NCBI GenBank assembly: GCA_024280495.1
Contig: JAJRPZ010000090.1
Span: 1 to 33,591 of the forward strand
Origin: Alphaproteobacteria bacterium
GTDB taxonomy: Bacteria > Pseudomonadota > Alphaproteobacteria > Caedimonadales > UBA9215
Direction of reading: 5' to 3'
DNA: 33,591 nt
Shown here: piece after piece, positions 11,332 to 20,592 of the stretch
How the letters are laid out: every line of letters starts with the position of its first letter
Position numbering within the stretch: position 1 is the stretch's first letter
Made by a program: the position numbers and the translations under genes
Notes under the pieces: generated by a model
Told to the model about the DNA's origin: nothing
Databases searched by the model: none
Seen by the model: the letters and a program-made list of their open reading frames with translations, nothing else

Positions 11332-12066
11332 ATGAAAAATATATACTTTTATTTATCTCTTCTAGCCTTATGCACAACTCACTCTTTTGGAAGCTCAACA
11401 GACATTCCAGGATTTTTTGGACTTAATCCAATATTAGCAGAAAATTCCCAGTCTTATTCGAGAAATAGTATACAAGGAAGTGAGGCTCTCATAGCATCTC
11501 CCTCAGAACCTTATGACAGCATACAATCACAACAATATACTCCCCTCGAGAGTGACTCGTTTAAATTAAATGAACAACTGCCTAAAATTCCATTTTATTT
11601 AGAAGAAATTCTTGACGACCCTCGATCAACATCAAAAAGATACAGAGATGAGATAATAGATTATAACCCACTACCGAAAAAGAAAAAAAACATTTTAAAG
11701 ATTCATAACAATGCCACGTCAAAATTCAAATTAGATAGTATACAAAAATATGCTTTAAATATTTATCTTGACAAAAATCTAGATTCACATTTCAAAGCAG
11801 AAGAATTGTGCAACTATGCGATGAGCCTAAATATCGAACTCCTCACTAGCGACGCAAGAAAATTTATAAGAGCCCATAAAAGTTCTGCCTCTTACACTCG
11901 TTTATCAGACCAAGATAAATATCATTTAAAGATTTATTTGACCAATAACCCAGGTATCAATGGTGCTACATTAAAGAAATATGCAAGATCGATAAACATC
12001 AACATCAATCTCCGAGCCGCTAATTCTTTTGTCAATACCCATAAAAAAACAGAATTCTTCTTTTAA
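11332..12066 (+). CDS. Unrecognised secreted protein with helical repeats; reading frame broken near its end
   Basis: I do not recognise this protein. It opens with a clear signal peptide (MKNIYFYLSLLALCTTHSFG, cleavage probably near residue 20). A Ser/Pro/Gln-rich low-complexity stretch follows to about residue 110, then a basic patch PLPKKKKN (113-120). Two copies of a roughly 53-residue repeat come next (about 133-183 and 190-239), with consensus L..K..L.IYL..N......L..YA.S.NI.L....A..FI..HK, which looks like three short helices. The frame stops at 12066, 15 bases after an A7 run (12043-12049). A third repeat continues in another frame. Removing one A would give one continuous frame of 300 residues. 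It is more AT-rich than its housekeeping neighbours and stands alone between divergent dnaN and convergent mnmA. Confidence 0.7.
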   Translation: MKNIYFYLSLLALCTTHSFGSSTDIPGFFGLNPILAENSQSYSRNSIQGSEALIASPSEPYDSIQSQQYTPLESDSFKLNEQLPKIPFYLEEILDDPRSTSKRYRDEIIDYNPLPKKKKNILKIHNNATSKFKLDSIQKYALNIYLDKNLDSHFKAEELCNYAMSLNIELLTSDARKFIRAHKSSASYTRLSDQDKYHLKIYLTNNPGINGATLKKYARSINININLRAANSFVNTHKKTEFFF

Positions 12067-12235
12067 TTTATCAGAGATATCTAAGTTAAAAATAATAAAT
12101 CACATAATCACTCATCCTAATATCACCAGAGAACAATTGAGCGTTTATGCGATGTCTCAGTTTATTTATCTTAATCCAAATGCTGCCTATATTTTCCTAA
12201 GAACTTATATGCTAAACAGAGTTAGTGCATTTTAA
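12044..12235 (+). pseudogene. Frame-shifted C-terminal continuation holding the third repeat
   Basis: In the frame one base ahead of the upstream coding region, the sequence encodes LSEISKLKIINHII, then LSVYAMSQFIYLNPNAAYIF, and stops at 12235. This aligns with the two repeats upstream: same YL/II...P.I spacing, the same L..YA.S core and the A..F position. It has no convincing start codon of its own with a ribosome-binding site; the nearest is a TTG at 12029 inside the upstream gene. I read it as the displaced end of the preceding gene, produced either by a one-base insertion in A7, by programmed slippage, or by a sequencing error. Confidence 0.6.
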
Positions 12236-12276
12236 GAAGGGTCGTGAGTGAGATTTCTATAAGAACTTTTGCAAGT

Positions 12277-12316
12277 CTAAAACAAACCCAACGACTCTTC
12301 GTTTATTTTGTTTTAG
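12277..12316 (-). terminator. Hairpin behind mnmA, possibly bidirectional terminator
   Basis: CTAAAACAAA (12277-12286) and TTTGTTTTAG (12307-12316) are perfect 10-base inverted repeats. Inside them AACGA and TCGTT pair around a 4-base loop, separated from the outer stem by a 3x3 internal loop. The structure overlaps the mnmA stop codon and lies between two convergent genes. There is no long U-run after it on either strand, so terminator function is inferred. Confidence 0.45.
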
Positions 12317-13461
12317 AGGCTTTCGATCCAACCACCGCCAAGGATTCTGTCTCCTTGGTAAAAAACACATGCTTGGCCTCCCGACACGCCATATTCTGGA
12401 TTTTCCAACGTTACTTCTGCGTGAGTTTTATCCAGGCGCTTAAGTATTGCCTTTAAAGGGGATTGAGTTGATCTTATTTTAACTCTTACCTCATATATTT
12501 CAGCATTTTCATCAGCATAACCAAGCCAAGTCACTTGACGGACGACTATTGTTTGACGGGCAAGGGCTTCTTTTGGACCCACTATAACCTGATGCAAATC
12601 AGGATTAAGGCGAATAACATATAAAGGTGTTCCTTCTTTTGAAGAAACACCAACACCGCGGCGCTGTCCGATTGTAAAATTAATAATACCTTTGTGACGA
12701 CCCAAAACAGTGCCGTCTAGGTCAAGAATATCACCCTCTTCCAAGGCACCAGGACGTAACTTTTCAACGATGTTAGCGTAATCACCATTGGGAACAAAAC
12801 AGATATCCTGGGAGTCAAGTTTATTGGCAACCACCAACCCCAGACGTTTTGCGTGGGCGCGGGTGTCAGATTTGGGCAAAGTCCCCAGGGGAAAACGTAG
12901 AAAAGACAATTGATCCTTGGTGGTGGAAAAAAGAAAATAGCTTTGATCGCGGTTTTTATCATGGGCAACATGCATTTCAGGACCATGATCTCCCACCAAG
13001 CGTTTCACATAATGCCCCGTGGCCAAACAATCAGCCTCCAATTCTTTTGCTTGTTGAAACATATCACGAAATTTCACAGTTTCATTACATTTAATACAAG
13101 GAATGGGCGTTTCTCCCCGCATGTAAGTATCAGCAAAATCTTCCATAACTGACTCTTTGAATTTGCTCTCATAATTTAAAACATAGTGAGGAATACCGAT
13201 TTTATCGGCAACCATTTTAGCATCATAAATATCAATACCAGCGCAGCAGGCTTTTTTTGCCACAATCTCACCATGGTCATACAGTTGCATGGTCATACCA
13301 ATGACATCATATCCAGCTTCTTTTAGGAGTGCGGCCGCAACGGAGCTATCCACCCCACCAGACATCGCAACCACGACTTTTGTTTCAGAGCGCGGCTTAT
13401 CAAAGCCCAGATCAAGATCAGGGAATTGAAGAGTTGTATGGTTTTCAGAAATATCGGCCAT
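12313..13461 (-). CDS. mnmA: tRNA-specific 2-thiouridylase MnmA
   Basis: MnmA adds the 2-thio group to wobble uridine 34 of Lys, Glu and Gln tRNAs, using sulfur that originates from IscS. The PP-loop ATP-binding motif SGGVDSS is at residues 34-40, the two catalytic cysteines are in the CIKCN block (Cys125) and the [14 protein letters not shown] block (Cys221), and DRDQSYFLF-like and RRGVGV landmarks are present. I start at the ATG at 13461, which has AGGATAA seven bases upstream and lies just after the rsm22 stop; a frame extension inside rsm22 is unlikely. It is last in the run of genes that begins with iscR, a sensible place for a sulfur user. Confidence 0.95.
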   Translation of the reverse strand: MADISENHTTLQFPDLDLGFDKPRSETKVVVAMSGGVDSSVAAALLKEAGYDVIGMTMQLYDHGEIVAKKACCAGIDIYDAKMVADKIGIPHYVLNYESKFKESVMEDFADTYMRGETPIPCIKCNETVKFRDMFQQAKELEADCLATGHYVKRLVGDHGPEMHVAHDKNRDQSYFLFSTTKDQLSFLRFPLGTLPKSDTRAHAKRLGLVVANKLDSQDICFVPNGDYANIVEKLRPGALEEGDILDLDGTVLGRHKGIINFTIGQRRGVGVSSKEGTPLYVIRLNPDLHQVIVGPKEALARQTIVVRQVTWLGYADENAEIYEVRVKIRSTQSPLKAILKRLDKTHAEVTLENPEYGVSGGQACVFYQGDRILGGGWIESL

Positions 13462-13462
13462 G

Positions 13463-14479
13463 TTATTTATCCTGAGCATTAAAGTCGTCAAGGGTGTCGC
13501 CCCATTCCGCTTTTTGAGCTTTTTTATAAAGTGATTTTTGAGATTTGGTCACTGTATGTTGAACAAGACCCTGAGACGTACATAGATCAAAAATAAGATG
13601 GCCTGGACGTCGTTTAGGGCGTTTCACAATTCTATTATTGGGTAAAAGCATCGTCAGATCTTTTATTGCAATAAGATAAGAGAATTTCTCATCCTCGTAA
13701 GGCAAAGTGCCTTCCTTAATATATTTATGCAAATGAGAACGTTCAACGCGGGTTGAAAAATGACACCAGTCTAATTTCTTTGGGTCTGAATTTAGATCCA
13801 TTGGCATGGGACACTCATTTTGATGAGAACAAGGGGCTATGATTTTTGCGCCATATTGAATGAGTTCAGCGCGGCGTTTTCGAAGATTAGTAAAAGCTTT
13901 TGGGGTTCCTGGTTCGATGATAACCAGGGCTTTTTCAGTGACCGCCCACGCTTTATAAACACAGCTTTGTGCATCTTTATCCCTCAGCTCATTCAATCCA
14001 TAAGATAACATCACCAAATCATGCCCAGGCGAAGTTTTAAGGGCACGCATATCACAAAGTTTATAATCAATTATTGTTTTATCGAAATAAGGTTCCGTTA
14101 AGACTGATTCTGCAAAAGCTTTGAAATCTTTATCTTGATCAATGAGAAGGATTTTTTTCAACTCTGGGAAAATATATTTCGCACAAATAGAGGCCGTTCC
14201 AGGACCTGCCCCTAAATCTAACAGGGATGAAAACTCAAAATCATAAGCTGCCAACCTCGATAAAACTTCATGGCATACCGTATAAGTTGCTGGTATCCTT
14301 GTTGCGAGATAAGAAAGACGTTGATGGTTATTTTTAATGCGGGGATTATGTGTATCATTACCCTTTGGATCACGATAGGTTCGAGTCAAAAGATGCCGCT
14401 CATTTTTCACCAACATTTTGTCGATATTTTTAAAAGCGCCCTCTAATTTTTCAAGCAATAAATGTGGTAGAACTGACAT
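13463..14479 (-). CDS. Rsm22-family methyltransferase-like ribosome assembly protein
   Basis: This belongs to the Rsm22 family (mitochondrial relatives: yeast Rsm22, human METTL17), Rossmann-fold proteins linked to small-subunit assembly. The SAM-binding-like motif [12 protein letters not shown] is at about residues 86-97, followed by an LSYGLNEL block (158-165) and [11 protein letters not shown] (187-197). Four cysteines, Cys217-x5-Cys223-x15-Cys239 and Cys300, have the spacing expected for the Fe-S site described in the mitochondrial relatives. It lies directly between iscX and mnmA in the ISC gene run, 5 bases after iscX. The family call is good; catalytic activity is uncertain, as members may act as assembly factors rather than enzymes. 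Confidence 0.87.
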   Translation of the reverse strand: MSVLPHLLLEKLEGAFKNIDKMLVKNERHLLTRTYRDPKGNDTHNPRIKNNHQRLSYLATRIPATYTVCHEVLSRLAAYDFEFSSLLDLGAGPGTASICAKYIFPELKKILLIDQDKDFKAFAESVLTEPYFDKTIIDYKLCDMRALKTSPGHDLVMLSYGLNELRDKDAQSCVYKAWAVTEKALVIIEPGTPKAFTNLRKRRAELIQYGAKIIAPCSHQNECPMPMDLNSDPKKLDWCHFSTRVERSHLHKYIKEGTLPYEDEKFSYLIAIKDLTMLLPNNRIVKRPKRRPGHLIFDLCTSQGLVQHTVTKSQKSLYKKAQKAEWGDTLDDFNAQDK

Positions 14480-14484
14480 GTTTT

Positions 14485-14685
14485 CTAATCTCGTTCATCA
14501 AGCCAAGCGGCCTGGATAGCTTCTAGGATCTTTTCACTACTGTTTTCAGGGACATCGTTGAAATGTGGAAGATCTAAGACCATTTGCCACAAATCTGTGA
14601 AACGAACTTGTTGAATATCAAGGGAAGGATGTTTTTCCTCAAGGTCAATGGCAATATCATAAACGTCCGTCCATCTCAGGGTCAT
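14485..14685 (-). CDS. iscX: Fe-S assembly modulator IscX
   Basis: IscX is a small acidic protein that binds IscS and tunes cluster assembly, and has been proposed as an iron-dependent regulator or donor. The 66-residue length, the LRWTDVYDIAIDLEEKHP N-terminus, the VRFTDLWQMVLDLP middle and the EAIQAAWLDERD C-terminus match the family throughout. It begins three bases after the ferredoxin gene, as in the enterobacterial isc operon. Confidence 0.95.
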   Translation of the reverse strand: MTLRWTDVYDIAIDLEEKHPSLDIQQVRFTDLWQMVLDLPHFNDVPENSSEKILEAIQAAWLDERD

Positions 14686-14688
14686 TTC

Positions 14689-15021
14689 TTAATCCACCAT
14701 CATATTGCGGGTGGCTCCTGGAAGACTCACAACAATGCCGTCCAATTCTGGAGTCATAATAATTTGACAGCCAAGCCTTGACGTTCTCGTCAAGGCAAAT
14801 GCCAGATCTAACATATCTTCTTCGTCTTCAGAAGCTTCTTCAAGCTTTTTGAACCATTCAGGTTCAACAATCACATGACAGGTTGAACAAGCAAGAGATC
14901 CCTCACAGGCTCCTTCGAGATCGATGTCATTCATATGGGCAACTTCCATGATGGACAAACCTTCTGGTGCATCAATGTCATTGCGTTCATTATCTGGTGT
15001 AATGAATGTAATTTTTGGCAT
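14689..15021 (-). CDS. fdx: ISC-type [2Fe-2S] ferredoxin
   Basis: This is the adrenodoxin-like ferredoxin that supplies electrons for cluster building on IscU. The four cluster ligands are visible as Cys39-x5-Cys45-x2-Cys48 and Cys85 ([15 protein letters not shown] and RLGCQI). Length of 110 residues and the acidic [11 protein letters not shown] helix are typical of the ISC ferredoxin. It sits between hscA and iscX in the canonical order. Confidence 0.97.
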   Translation of the reverse strand: MPKITFITPDNERNDIDAPEGLSIMEVAHMNDIDLEGACEGSLACSTCHVIVEPEWFKKLEEASEDEEDMLDLAFALTRTSRLGCQIIMTPELDGIVVSLPGATRNMMVD

Positions 15022-15036
15022 GTTTTTTTCTCTCTC

Positions 15037-16815
15037 TTAAGACTCGTCTAATGCTTGTTGTACCTCATTTAAACTCTTCCCTTCAAGGGCTTTTTTAATA
15101 TGACCGCCCATGCGACGTTCGGCAAAGGGACCCGTTGCCTTTTCAAGGTCTTTAACTGCCCTTTCAATATCTTCTCTATTTTCTTGAACAAGGGCGTCAT
15201 CAAGAACGTCTAGTTTCTGAGATAAGATGTCAAATTTAAGATCATTCAACAAATGACGATCCATGGCAAGGGCTGGTAATAAGGCTTCTAAGAAACCATT
15301 GGCTTCAACTTTTGATTCTGCTAAAAGACGTGTTTCAACATCACTTTGGGCATTTTCAAGGCTGGACATAATCATGTCACGCATTTGCTCTTCATTCAGG
15401 CCAAAACTTGGCTTAACCTCAATTTTTTGCGAAATTCCCGTTGTTTCTTCCAGGGCAGAAACCGTAAGTAAACCGTCTGTATCAACCTTAAAGGTGACCT
15501 TGATTTTTGCTGCTCCCGCCACCATAGGGGGGATTCCCATTAGTTTAAAATGCCCCAAAGAACGACACTGATTAACCATTTCACGTTCCCCTTGAAGAAT
15601 ATGAAGCATCAACCCCGTTTGATTATCTTTATATGTTGTGAATTTTTTGGCTTTTGACACAGGAATTGGCGTATTACGATCAATGATTTTATCAACAATT
15701 CCCCCCATAATTTCAAGGCCTAAAGACAAGGGAGTTATATCCATTAATAACGTATCAGAACCATGGGTCAGGGCATGGGCTTGACGTGCAGCACCCCACG
15801 CAACGGTACGATCAGGATCAACGGAAGTCAAAGGCTCTAGACCTAGTTTTTTGTTCAATATTCGAGAAACATATGTCATTTTTGTCGATCCCCCGACAAG
15901 AACAAGGCCATCAAGATCTTTTGGCGTTATATGAGCATGGGAAAAAGTTTCTTCACATAAATCAAGGGTACGTTTCAAAAAAGGATGGGTGATTTTTTCA
16001 AAGTCTCCCAAGGTTAAACTATATTTTTTACCCTTAATATTAAAAGAGGTCTCTTTTACATTAGAAGAGAGGGATTCTTTTGCACGACGTGCCGTTAAAA
16101 GGGCTTCTCTGGTTACTGAAATATCAAAGTGATGCAAAATAGCTTGATCAATATCATCGCCACCAAGGTGCCCATCACCATTTGTGGCGATAACCTGAAA
16201 AACGCCCTTATGAAGTTTCAAAATAGAAAAATCAAATGTTCCGCCACCCAAGTCATAAATAGCATACAGCCCCTGGGCGCCTAAATCTAAACCATAAGCC
16301 AAAGCGGCAGCCGTTGGCTCATTCACCAAACGCAAAACCTCAAGCCCTGCTAACCGTGCCGCATCTTTTGTTGCCTGGCGTGCTGCCTCATCAAAATAAG
16401 CAGGCACGGTGATGACTGCTTTAAATATTTTTTGATTAAGATTTTCTTCTGCCATGACCTTAATATTTTTTAAAATCTCAGCAGATAAGTCAACGGGGGT
16501 TTTGAAACCACTGGGTGTTTCAATGGTCAAATAATCCACAGAAGGATTAAAAATAGTTGATGAAAACTGGTCCTTTAAAGCTCCCGTTTCAAGGTCTTTC
16601 TTACCACGCCCCATGAGACGTTTAACGGATGCCATGGAAAAATCAGCATCCCTAACAACGGAGGGCATTAAAGGTGTGAGATTCAAAATCTCACCATCTT
16701 GTGGATTTTGATAACAAGCCAATGAATGGGTTGTTCCAAGATCAATGCCAATGGCAACATCAGGCACTGTATCCTTAAGTGTTGGTTGGTTGGGTTCCTT
16801 AAGCTGAAGCAGCAT
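15037..16815 (-). CDS. hscA: Hsp70-type Fe-S cluster chaperone HscA
   Basis: HscA is the dedicated Hsp70 that, with HscB, drives cluster transfer from IscU by binding its LPPVK motif. Hsp70 signatures are present in order: IGIDLGTTHSLACY, YDLGGGTFDFSILKL, and LVGGSTKM; the substrate-binding domain starts after DITPLSLGLEIMGG. At 592 residues it is slightly shorter than enterobacterial HscA. The start overlaps the hscB end by 17 bases, indicating coupling. Its position after hscB and before fdx separates it from DnaK. Confidence 0.96.
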   Translation of the reverse strand: MLLQLKEPNQPTLKDTVPDVAIGIDLGTTHSLACYQNPQDGEILNLTPLMPSVVRDADFSMASVKRLMGRGKKDLETGALKDQFSSTIFNPSVDYLTIETPSGFKTPVDLSAEILKNIKVMAEENLNQKIFKAVITVPAYFDEAARQATKDAARLAGLEVLRLVNEPTAAALAYGLDLGAQGLYAIYDLGGGTFDFSILKLHKGVFQVIATNGDGHLGGDDIDQAILHHFDISVTREALLTARRAKESLSSNVKETSFNIKGKKYSLTLGDFEKITHPFLKRTLDLCEETFSHAHITPKDLDGLVLVGGSTKMTYVSRILNKKLGLEPLTSVDPDRTVAWGAARQAHALTHGSDTLLMDITPLSLGLEIMGGIVDKIIDRNTPIPVSKAKKFTTYKDNQTGLMLHILQGEREMVNQCRSLGHFKLMGIPPMVAGAAKIKVTFKVDTDGLLTVSALEETTGISQKIEVKPSFGLNEEQMRDMIMSSLENAQSDVETRLLAESKVEANGFLEALLPALAMDRHLLNDLKFDILSQKLDVLDDALVQENREDIERAVKDLEKATGPFAERRMGGHIKKALEGKSLNEVQQALDES

Positions 16816-17332
16816 GATTATCCTTCACAGAAAATTGTCGGCACTTTGTCATAGCATCTTTTAAATTTTTTTGATAATAGCGATAACCATAGAGATTTAA
16901 CAGTGCCTCTTGATATTTTTTTTCCATGAAATTTTTAGAAATAAGAAAATAAATTTTATCACATTTTTTCTGGGCTTTACGTTGAAAAAGCTCTCCCTCC
17001 TCAAGGGTTATTATTTTTTCAAGAGACTCTTGGTCTTCCATGACCTCCATCAAAAGGTTTGGATCTTTAATTGTTTTTTCTTGATCAGCATTCAGATCTG
17101 GCGCCAGGTAGCACAACAAATGGTATCCACGGCTCAAAGGATTTTTCAAAATCTCGTAGGCAGCATTCAAATTAGCCATATGCATAGTACGTTCTAGCTT
17201 TTTCCGCGACGATGCCCGAGGCTCTAGATCAGGGTGCCATTGGGCTGATTCAAAAATATAGTTTTTCTCTAATTGATCCAAATCAAGATCAAAAAAAAAC
17301 TCTAAATTCAAAATTTTAAATGCATCTACCAT
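16799..17332 (-). CDS. hscB: J-domain co-chaperone HscB
   Basis: HscB delivers IscU to HscA and stimulates its ATPase. The J-domain has the invariant HPD at residues 33-35 (QWHPDLEP) and the NLNAAYEILKNPLSRGYHLL block typical of HscB, followed by a C-terminal three-helix IscU-binding region containing LLMEVMEDQESLE. The length of 177 residues is normal. It overlaps the start of hscA and follows iscA by 34 bases. Confidence 0.95.
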   Translation of the reverse strand: MVDAFKILNLEFFFDLDLDQLEKNYIFESAQWHPDLEPRASSRKKLERTMHMANLNAAYEILKNPLSRGYHLLCYLAPDLNADQEKTIKDPNLLMEVMEDQESLEKIITLEEGELFQRKAQKKCDKIYFLISKNFMEKKYQEALLNLYGYRYYQKNLKDAMTKCRQFSVKDNHAASA

Positions 17333-17366
17333 TTACGAAACCTTTTTGGGATGACTATAGGTGATT

Positions 17367-17708
17367 CTAAACGTGGAAAGATTCACCACATCCACATCGT
17401 CCTTTTTCATTGGGGTTTAAAAAAGTAAAACCAGATTCAAGTGTCTCTTCTTTGAAATCCATTTCTGTGCCAATGACGAAAAGAATAGCCTTAGGATCAA
17501 TGAAAATCTTTAAATCATCGACCACCACAATTTCATCCAAAGGATTTTCTTCATCGGCAAATTCAAGTGTATAAGAGTTTCCAGAACAACCTCGTTGTTT
17601 GACGCCGATACGAATGCCTGCGGATGGCTTACCACGTCCATCAAGAAGAACACCTACTTGCTTTGCAGCGGAGTCAGTCACAGTAAAAATCTTTTTCTTT
17701 TCACCCAT
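17367..17708 (-). CDS. iscA: A-type Fe-S carrier protein IscA
   Basis: IscA is an A-type carrier that passes clusters or iron to client proteins, mainly [4Fe-4S] enzymes. The three conserved cysteines are Cys41 (RGCSGNSY) and Cys105/Cys107 in the CGCGESF C-terminus. The length of 113 residues and the position directly after iscU with a 5-base gap are typical of the isc operon. Confidence 0.95.
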   Translation of the reverse strand: MGEKKKIFTVTDSAAKQVGVLLDGRGKPSAGIRIGVKQRGCSGNSYTLEFADEENPLDEIVVVDDLKIFIDPKAILFVIGTEMDFKEETLESGFTFLNPNEKGRCGCGESFHV

Positions 17709-17713
17709 AGGAA

Positions 17714-18094
17714 CTAAGATGCTTTGCTTTTAAAATCTTCGATGGCTTCACGAATTGCGTCCTCCGCCAATACGGAACAGTGGATCTTAACGGGAGGGAG
17801 ACAAAGTTCTTCAGCGATATCAGAATTTTTAATATTTGCGGCGTCATCTAAACTTTTTCCCTTAATCCATTCAGTTACAAGAGAACTGGACGCAATGGCT
17901 GATAAACACCCAAATGTTTTAAATTTTGCGTCTTCGATGATGCCCTTCTCATCCACTTGAATTTGCAATTTCATGACGTCGCCACAGGCTGGCGCCCCCA
18001 CAAGACCAGTTCCAACATTTTTTGCCTCTTTATCAAGGCTCCCAACGTTACGTGGATTTTCAAAATGGTCGATAACTTTCTTATCATATGCCAT
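17714..18094 (-). CDS. iscU: Fe-S cluster scaffold IscU
   Basis: IscU is the scaffold on which [2Fe-2S] clusters are built from IscS-derived sulfur. Counted from the ATG at 18094, the ligands Cys37, Cys63 and Cys106 and Asp39 fall at the same positions as in E. coli IscU, and the HscA-recognition motif LPPVK is at 99-103. Another ATG six bases upstream is possible, but AAGGAAA is better spaced for 18094 and the MAYDKKVIDHFENPRNVG start matches the family. The 79-base gap after iscS is the largest gap inside the operon. Confidence 0.97.
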   Translation of the reverse strand: MAYDKKVIDHFENPRNVGSLDKEAKNVGTGLVGAPACGDVMKLQIQVDEKGIIEDAKFKTFGCLSAIASSSLVTEWIKGKSLDDAANIKNSDIAEELCLPPVKIHCSVLAEDAIREAIEDFKSKAS

Positions 18095-18179
18095 TGTCAT
18101 TTTCCTTTTTAAGTATTCTCTGGTCGTTAATTATTTTTAAATGGGTTTGGCTCAACTTTCCTCAAATTATCATAGTTGA

Positions 18180-19409
18180 TTAGTGAGCTGCCCATTGTAT
18201 TTTAGAAATATCAATACCTTCTTGCGCCATTTCCCATAGAGGGCTCAACTCTCTTAACTTAGTCACGGCCTCAATGATTTTAGTTGTTGCATATGTTACC
18301 TCTTCTTCCGTTGTGAATCGTCCAAAACCAATGCGCAAAGAAGTGTGAGCAAGTTCAACACTCACCCCAAGGGCGCGCAAAACATAGGATGGTTCAAGGG
18401 AAGCTGACGTACAGGCAGAGCCCGATGACAAAGCAATATTCGTCAAGTGTCCTAAAAGACTTTCTCCTTCAACATAGGCAAAGCTCAGATTCAAATTCCC
18501 TTTGTAACGGGTCGTTGCATCACCGTTCAAGAAAACATCTGGAAGGGTTCCTTGTAATTTAGATACCATACGATCATAAAAGCCACTGATGCGTTTTATA
18601 TCTTCCTTCATTTCTTTCTGCGCAAGAGCACAAGCTTCACCAAGTCCCACACAAAGAGCTGGTGATAATGTTCCTGAACGCATGCCACGTTCTTGTCCCC
18701 CGCCATTCATTTGCGCAATGACACGCACGCGGGGTTTACGCCGTACAAATAGCGCCCCCACTCCCTTTGGACCGTAAAGTTTATGGCTAGAAATACTAAG
18801 GAGATCGATATTCATGTCCTCAACATCAATATCTATTTTTCCAGCAGCCTGAGCCGCATCCGTATGAAAAAAAACGCCCTTAGAACGACATAGTGCCCCA
18901 ATTTCTTTTAAGGGCTGGATAACCCCAATCTCGTTATTCACAGCCATCATAGAAACTAATGCAGTTTTCTCTGTAATCGCATTTTCAAGGTCTTTTAACT
19001 CAAGGAGACCATTTTTTTGAACGGGTAAATAAGTGACATCAAACCCTTTTTTTTCCAGGTGACGACAGGTATCTAAAATACATTTATGCTCTGTTACGCA
19101 GGTTACAATATGATTTTTCTGATCCCCATAAAATTCCATAACGCCCTTAAGAGCAAGATTATTGGATTCCGTTGCGCCCGATGTAAAAACGATCTCCTTT
19201 GGATTCGCCTTAATGAGAGCCGCCACCTGTTGACGAGCATCTTCACAGGCTTTTTCTGCAGTCCACCCCATGGCATGATTTCTGGAGTGTGGATTTCCAT
19301 AATGCTCCGTTAAATAAGGAATCATTTTATCGACCACTCGGGGATCCGTTGGCGTTGTAGCTTGATAATCAAGGTAAATCATTTCATTCTTATTTTCTGC
19401 TTTAGGCAT
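18180..19409 (-). CDS. iscS: Cysteine desulfurase IscS
   Basis: IscS is the PLP enzyme that converts cysteine to alanine and passes persulfide sulfur to IscU, MnmA and others. The product begins [16 protein letters not shown], has the cofactor lysine in [10 protein letters not shown] (Lys210) and the catalytic cysteine on the long loop [17 protein letters not shown] (Cys333), as in group I desulfurases. The length of 409 residues and the extended C-terminus (SPLWEM) match true IscS. It overlaps the upstream paralogue by 8 bases. Confidence 0.97.
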   Translation of the reverse strand: MPKAENKNEMIYLDYQATTPTDPRVVDKMIPYLTEHYGNPHSRNHAMGWTAEKACEDARQQVAALIKANPKEIVFTSGATESNNLALKGVMEFYGDQKNHIVTCVTEHKCILDTCRHLEKKGFDVTYLPVQKNGLLELKDLENAITEKTALVSMMAVNNEIGVIQPLKEIGALCRSKGVFFHTDAAQAAGKIDIDVEDMNIDLLSISSHKLYGPKGVGALFVRRKPRVRVIAQMNGGGQERGMRSGTLSPALCVGLGEACALAQKEMKEDIKRISGFYDRMVSKLQGTLPDVFLNGDATTRYKGNLNLSFAYVEGESLLGHLTNIALSSGSACTSASLEPSYVLRALGVSVELAHTSLRIGFGRFTTEEEVTYATTKIIEAVTKLRELSPLWEMAQEGIDISKIQWAAH

Positions 19410-20592
19410 TTTTGGCGTGACTTTCGTTATTCATTTTTAAATTTCTCGTATAAATTTTAACCCAAACATCAATGAATTTTTGAGCATCTTCTTTTGTGGC
19501 ATGGGGCCCCATGGAAACACGACAGGTTTCAAGGGCTTTTTGTTCTGGCACTTTCATGGCCGAAAGAACATGAGAAGGCGCTATTTTACCAGAGGAACAC
19601 GCAGATCCTGCACTCACCGATATCCCTTCCATATCAAAAAACATGACTTGGGTGATATTTGAAACACCTGGCATATAAAGAGACGACGTATTGGCAACAC
19701 GGGGCGCATTTTGTCCCCATATTTCCAGGTCTGGACAGATTTTTGAAAGTTCTGATTCAATAAAATCACGGCACTTTTCTATTTTCTGCCACCCCTGGTC
19801 AAGGGCATTTTCAAGGGCGACCTTAAAAGAAATAGCCCCAAAGGTATTAGATGTCCCAGAGCGTTTATTTTTTTCCTGACCACCGCCATTAATCATGGCT
19901 GTATAAGGCGCTTTTGCTCGCACATAAAGGGCACCAAAACCCGTAAAACCTCCAATTTTATGACCTGAGAAAGTCATATAATCCACGGGATACTGTTCAA
20001 TATCAACGGGAATGCGCCCCAAAGATTGCACGGCATCACTGTGTACATAAGCGCCATATTTTTTAGAAATTTCACAAATTTTTCCAAGGGGTTGAATGAC
20101 CCCTGTTTCATTATTCACAAGCATCACTGAAACAAGAAGTGGCGCCTTAACATTTTCTTGGTGGGCATCAAACAGAGTTTGTTCCAAAATTTCAAGATCC
20201 AAAACACCGTGGTTATTAACGGGCAAACGCACAGCATTTTGCGCGCTATTTAAGACACACGCATGTTCAATGGCAGATACAAAAATTTTAGCACCATTTT
20301 CAATCATTTCTACAGTTTGAAAACTTTTCAAAACCGTATTATTTCCCTCGGTACCACCGCTGTTAAAAATAATATCATCAAAACGTGACGTTTTTAGGGT
20401 TGCCGATAACACCTGGCGCGCTTCCTCGAAAACTTGACGCGCAGCACGGCCATGACCATGGATAGACGAGGGGTTTCCCTGGACATCAAAGATATTTTTC
20501 AATTTTTCTTTAACGGAAAAATCCACGGGCGCCGTGGCATTATAATCCAAATAAAGACATGACGTTTTTTTCAAAGGACTATTATGAGACAT
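19402..20592 (-). CDS. Second cysteine desulfurase (IscS/NifS-like paralogue)
   Basis: This paralogue of the neighbouring IscS has an intact active site: [12 protein letters not shown], the cofactor lysine in [10 protein letters not shown] (Lys212) and the catalytic cysteine in [17 protein letters not shown] (Cys332). It differs from IscS in using SGGTEGN for SGATESN and in lacking the extended IscS C-terminus, so it is closer to NifS-like forms. Tandem desulfurase genes of this kind are known in Rickettsiales isc clusters. It overlaps iscR by 11 bases and iscS by 8 bases. Its separate role is not evident from sequence. Confidence 0.92.
   Translation of the reverse strand: MSHNSPLKKTSCLYLDYNATAPVDFSVKEKLKNIFDVQGNPSSIHGHGRAARQVFEEARQVLSATLKTSRFDDIIFNSGGTEGNNTVLKSFQTVEMIENGAKIFVSAIEHACVLNSAQNAVRLPVNNHGVLDLEILEQTLFDAHQENVKAPLLVSVMLVNNETGVIQPLGKICEISKKYGAYVHSDAVQSLGRIPVDIEQYPVDYMTFSGHKIGGFTGFGALYVRAKAPYTAMINGGGQEKNKRSGTSNTFGAISFKVALENALDQGWQKIEKCRDFIESELSKICPDLEIWGQNAPRVANTSSLYMPGVSNITQVMFFDMEGISVSAGSACSSGKIAPSHVLSAMKVPEQKALETCRVSMGPHATKEDAQKFIDVWVKIYTRNLKMNNESHAKNA

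Noticed and set aside
12244-12456. A + strand 70-codon frame overlapping the end of mnmA
   Set aside because: Runs antisense into mnmA, which is conserved to its stop, and lies over the hairpin; no ribosome-binding site.
12849-13152. Two overlapping + strand frames opposite mnmA
   Set aside because: Antisense to the conserved PP-loop enzyme; composition (Trp/His-rich) is typical of shadows.
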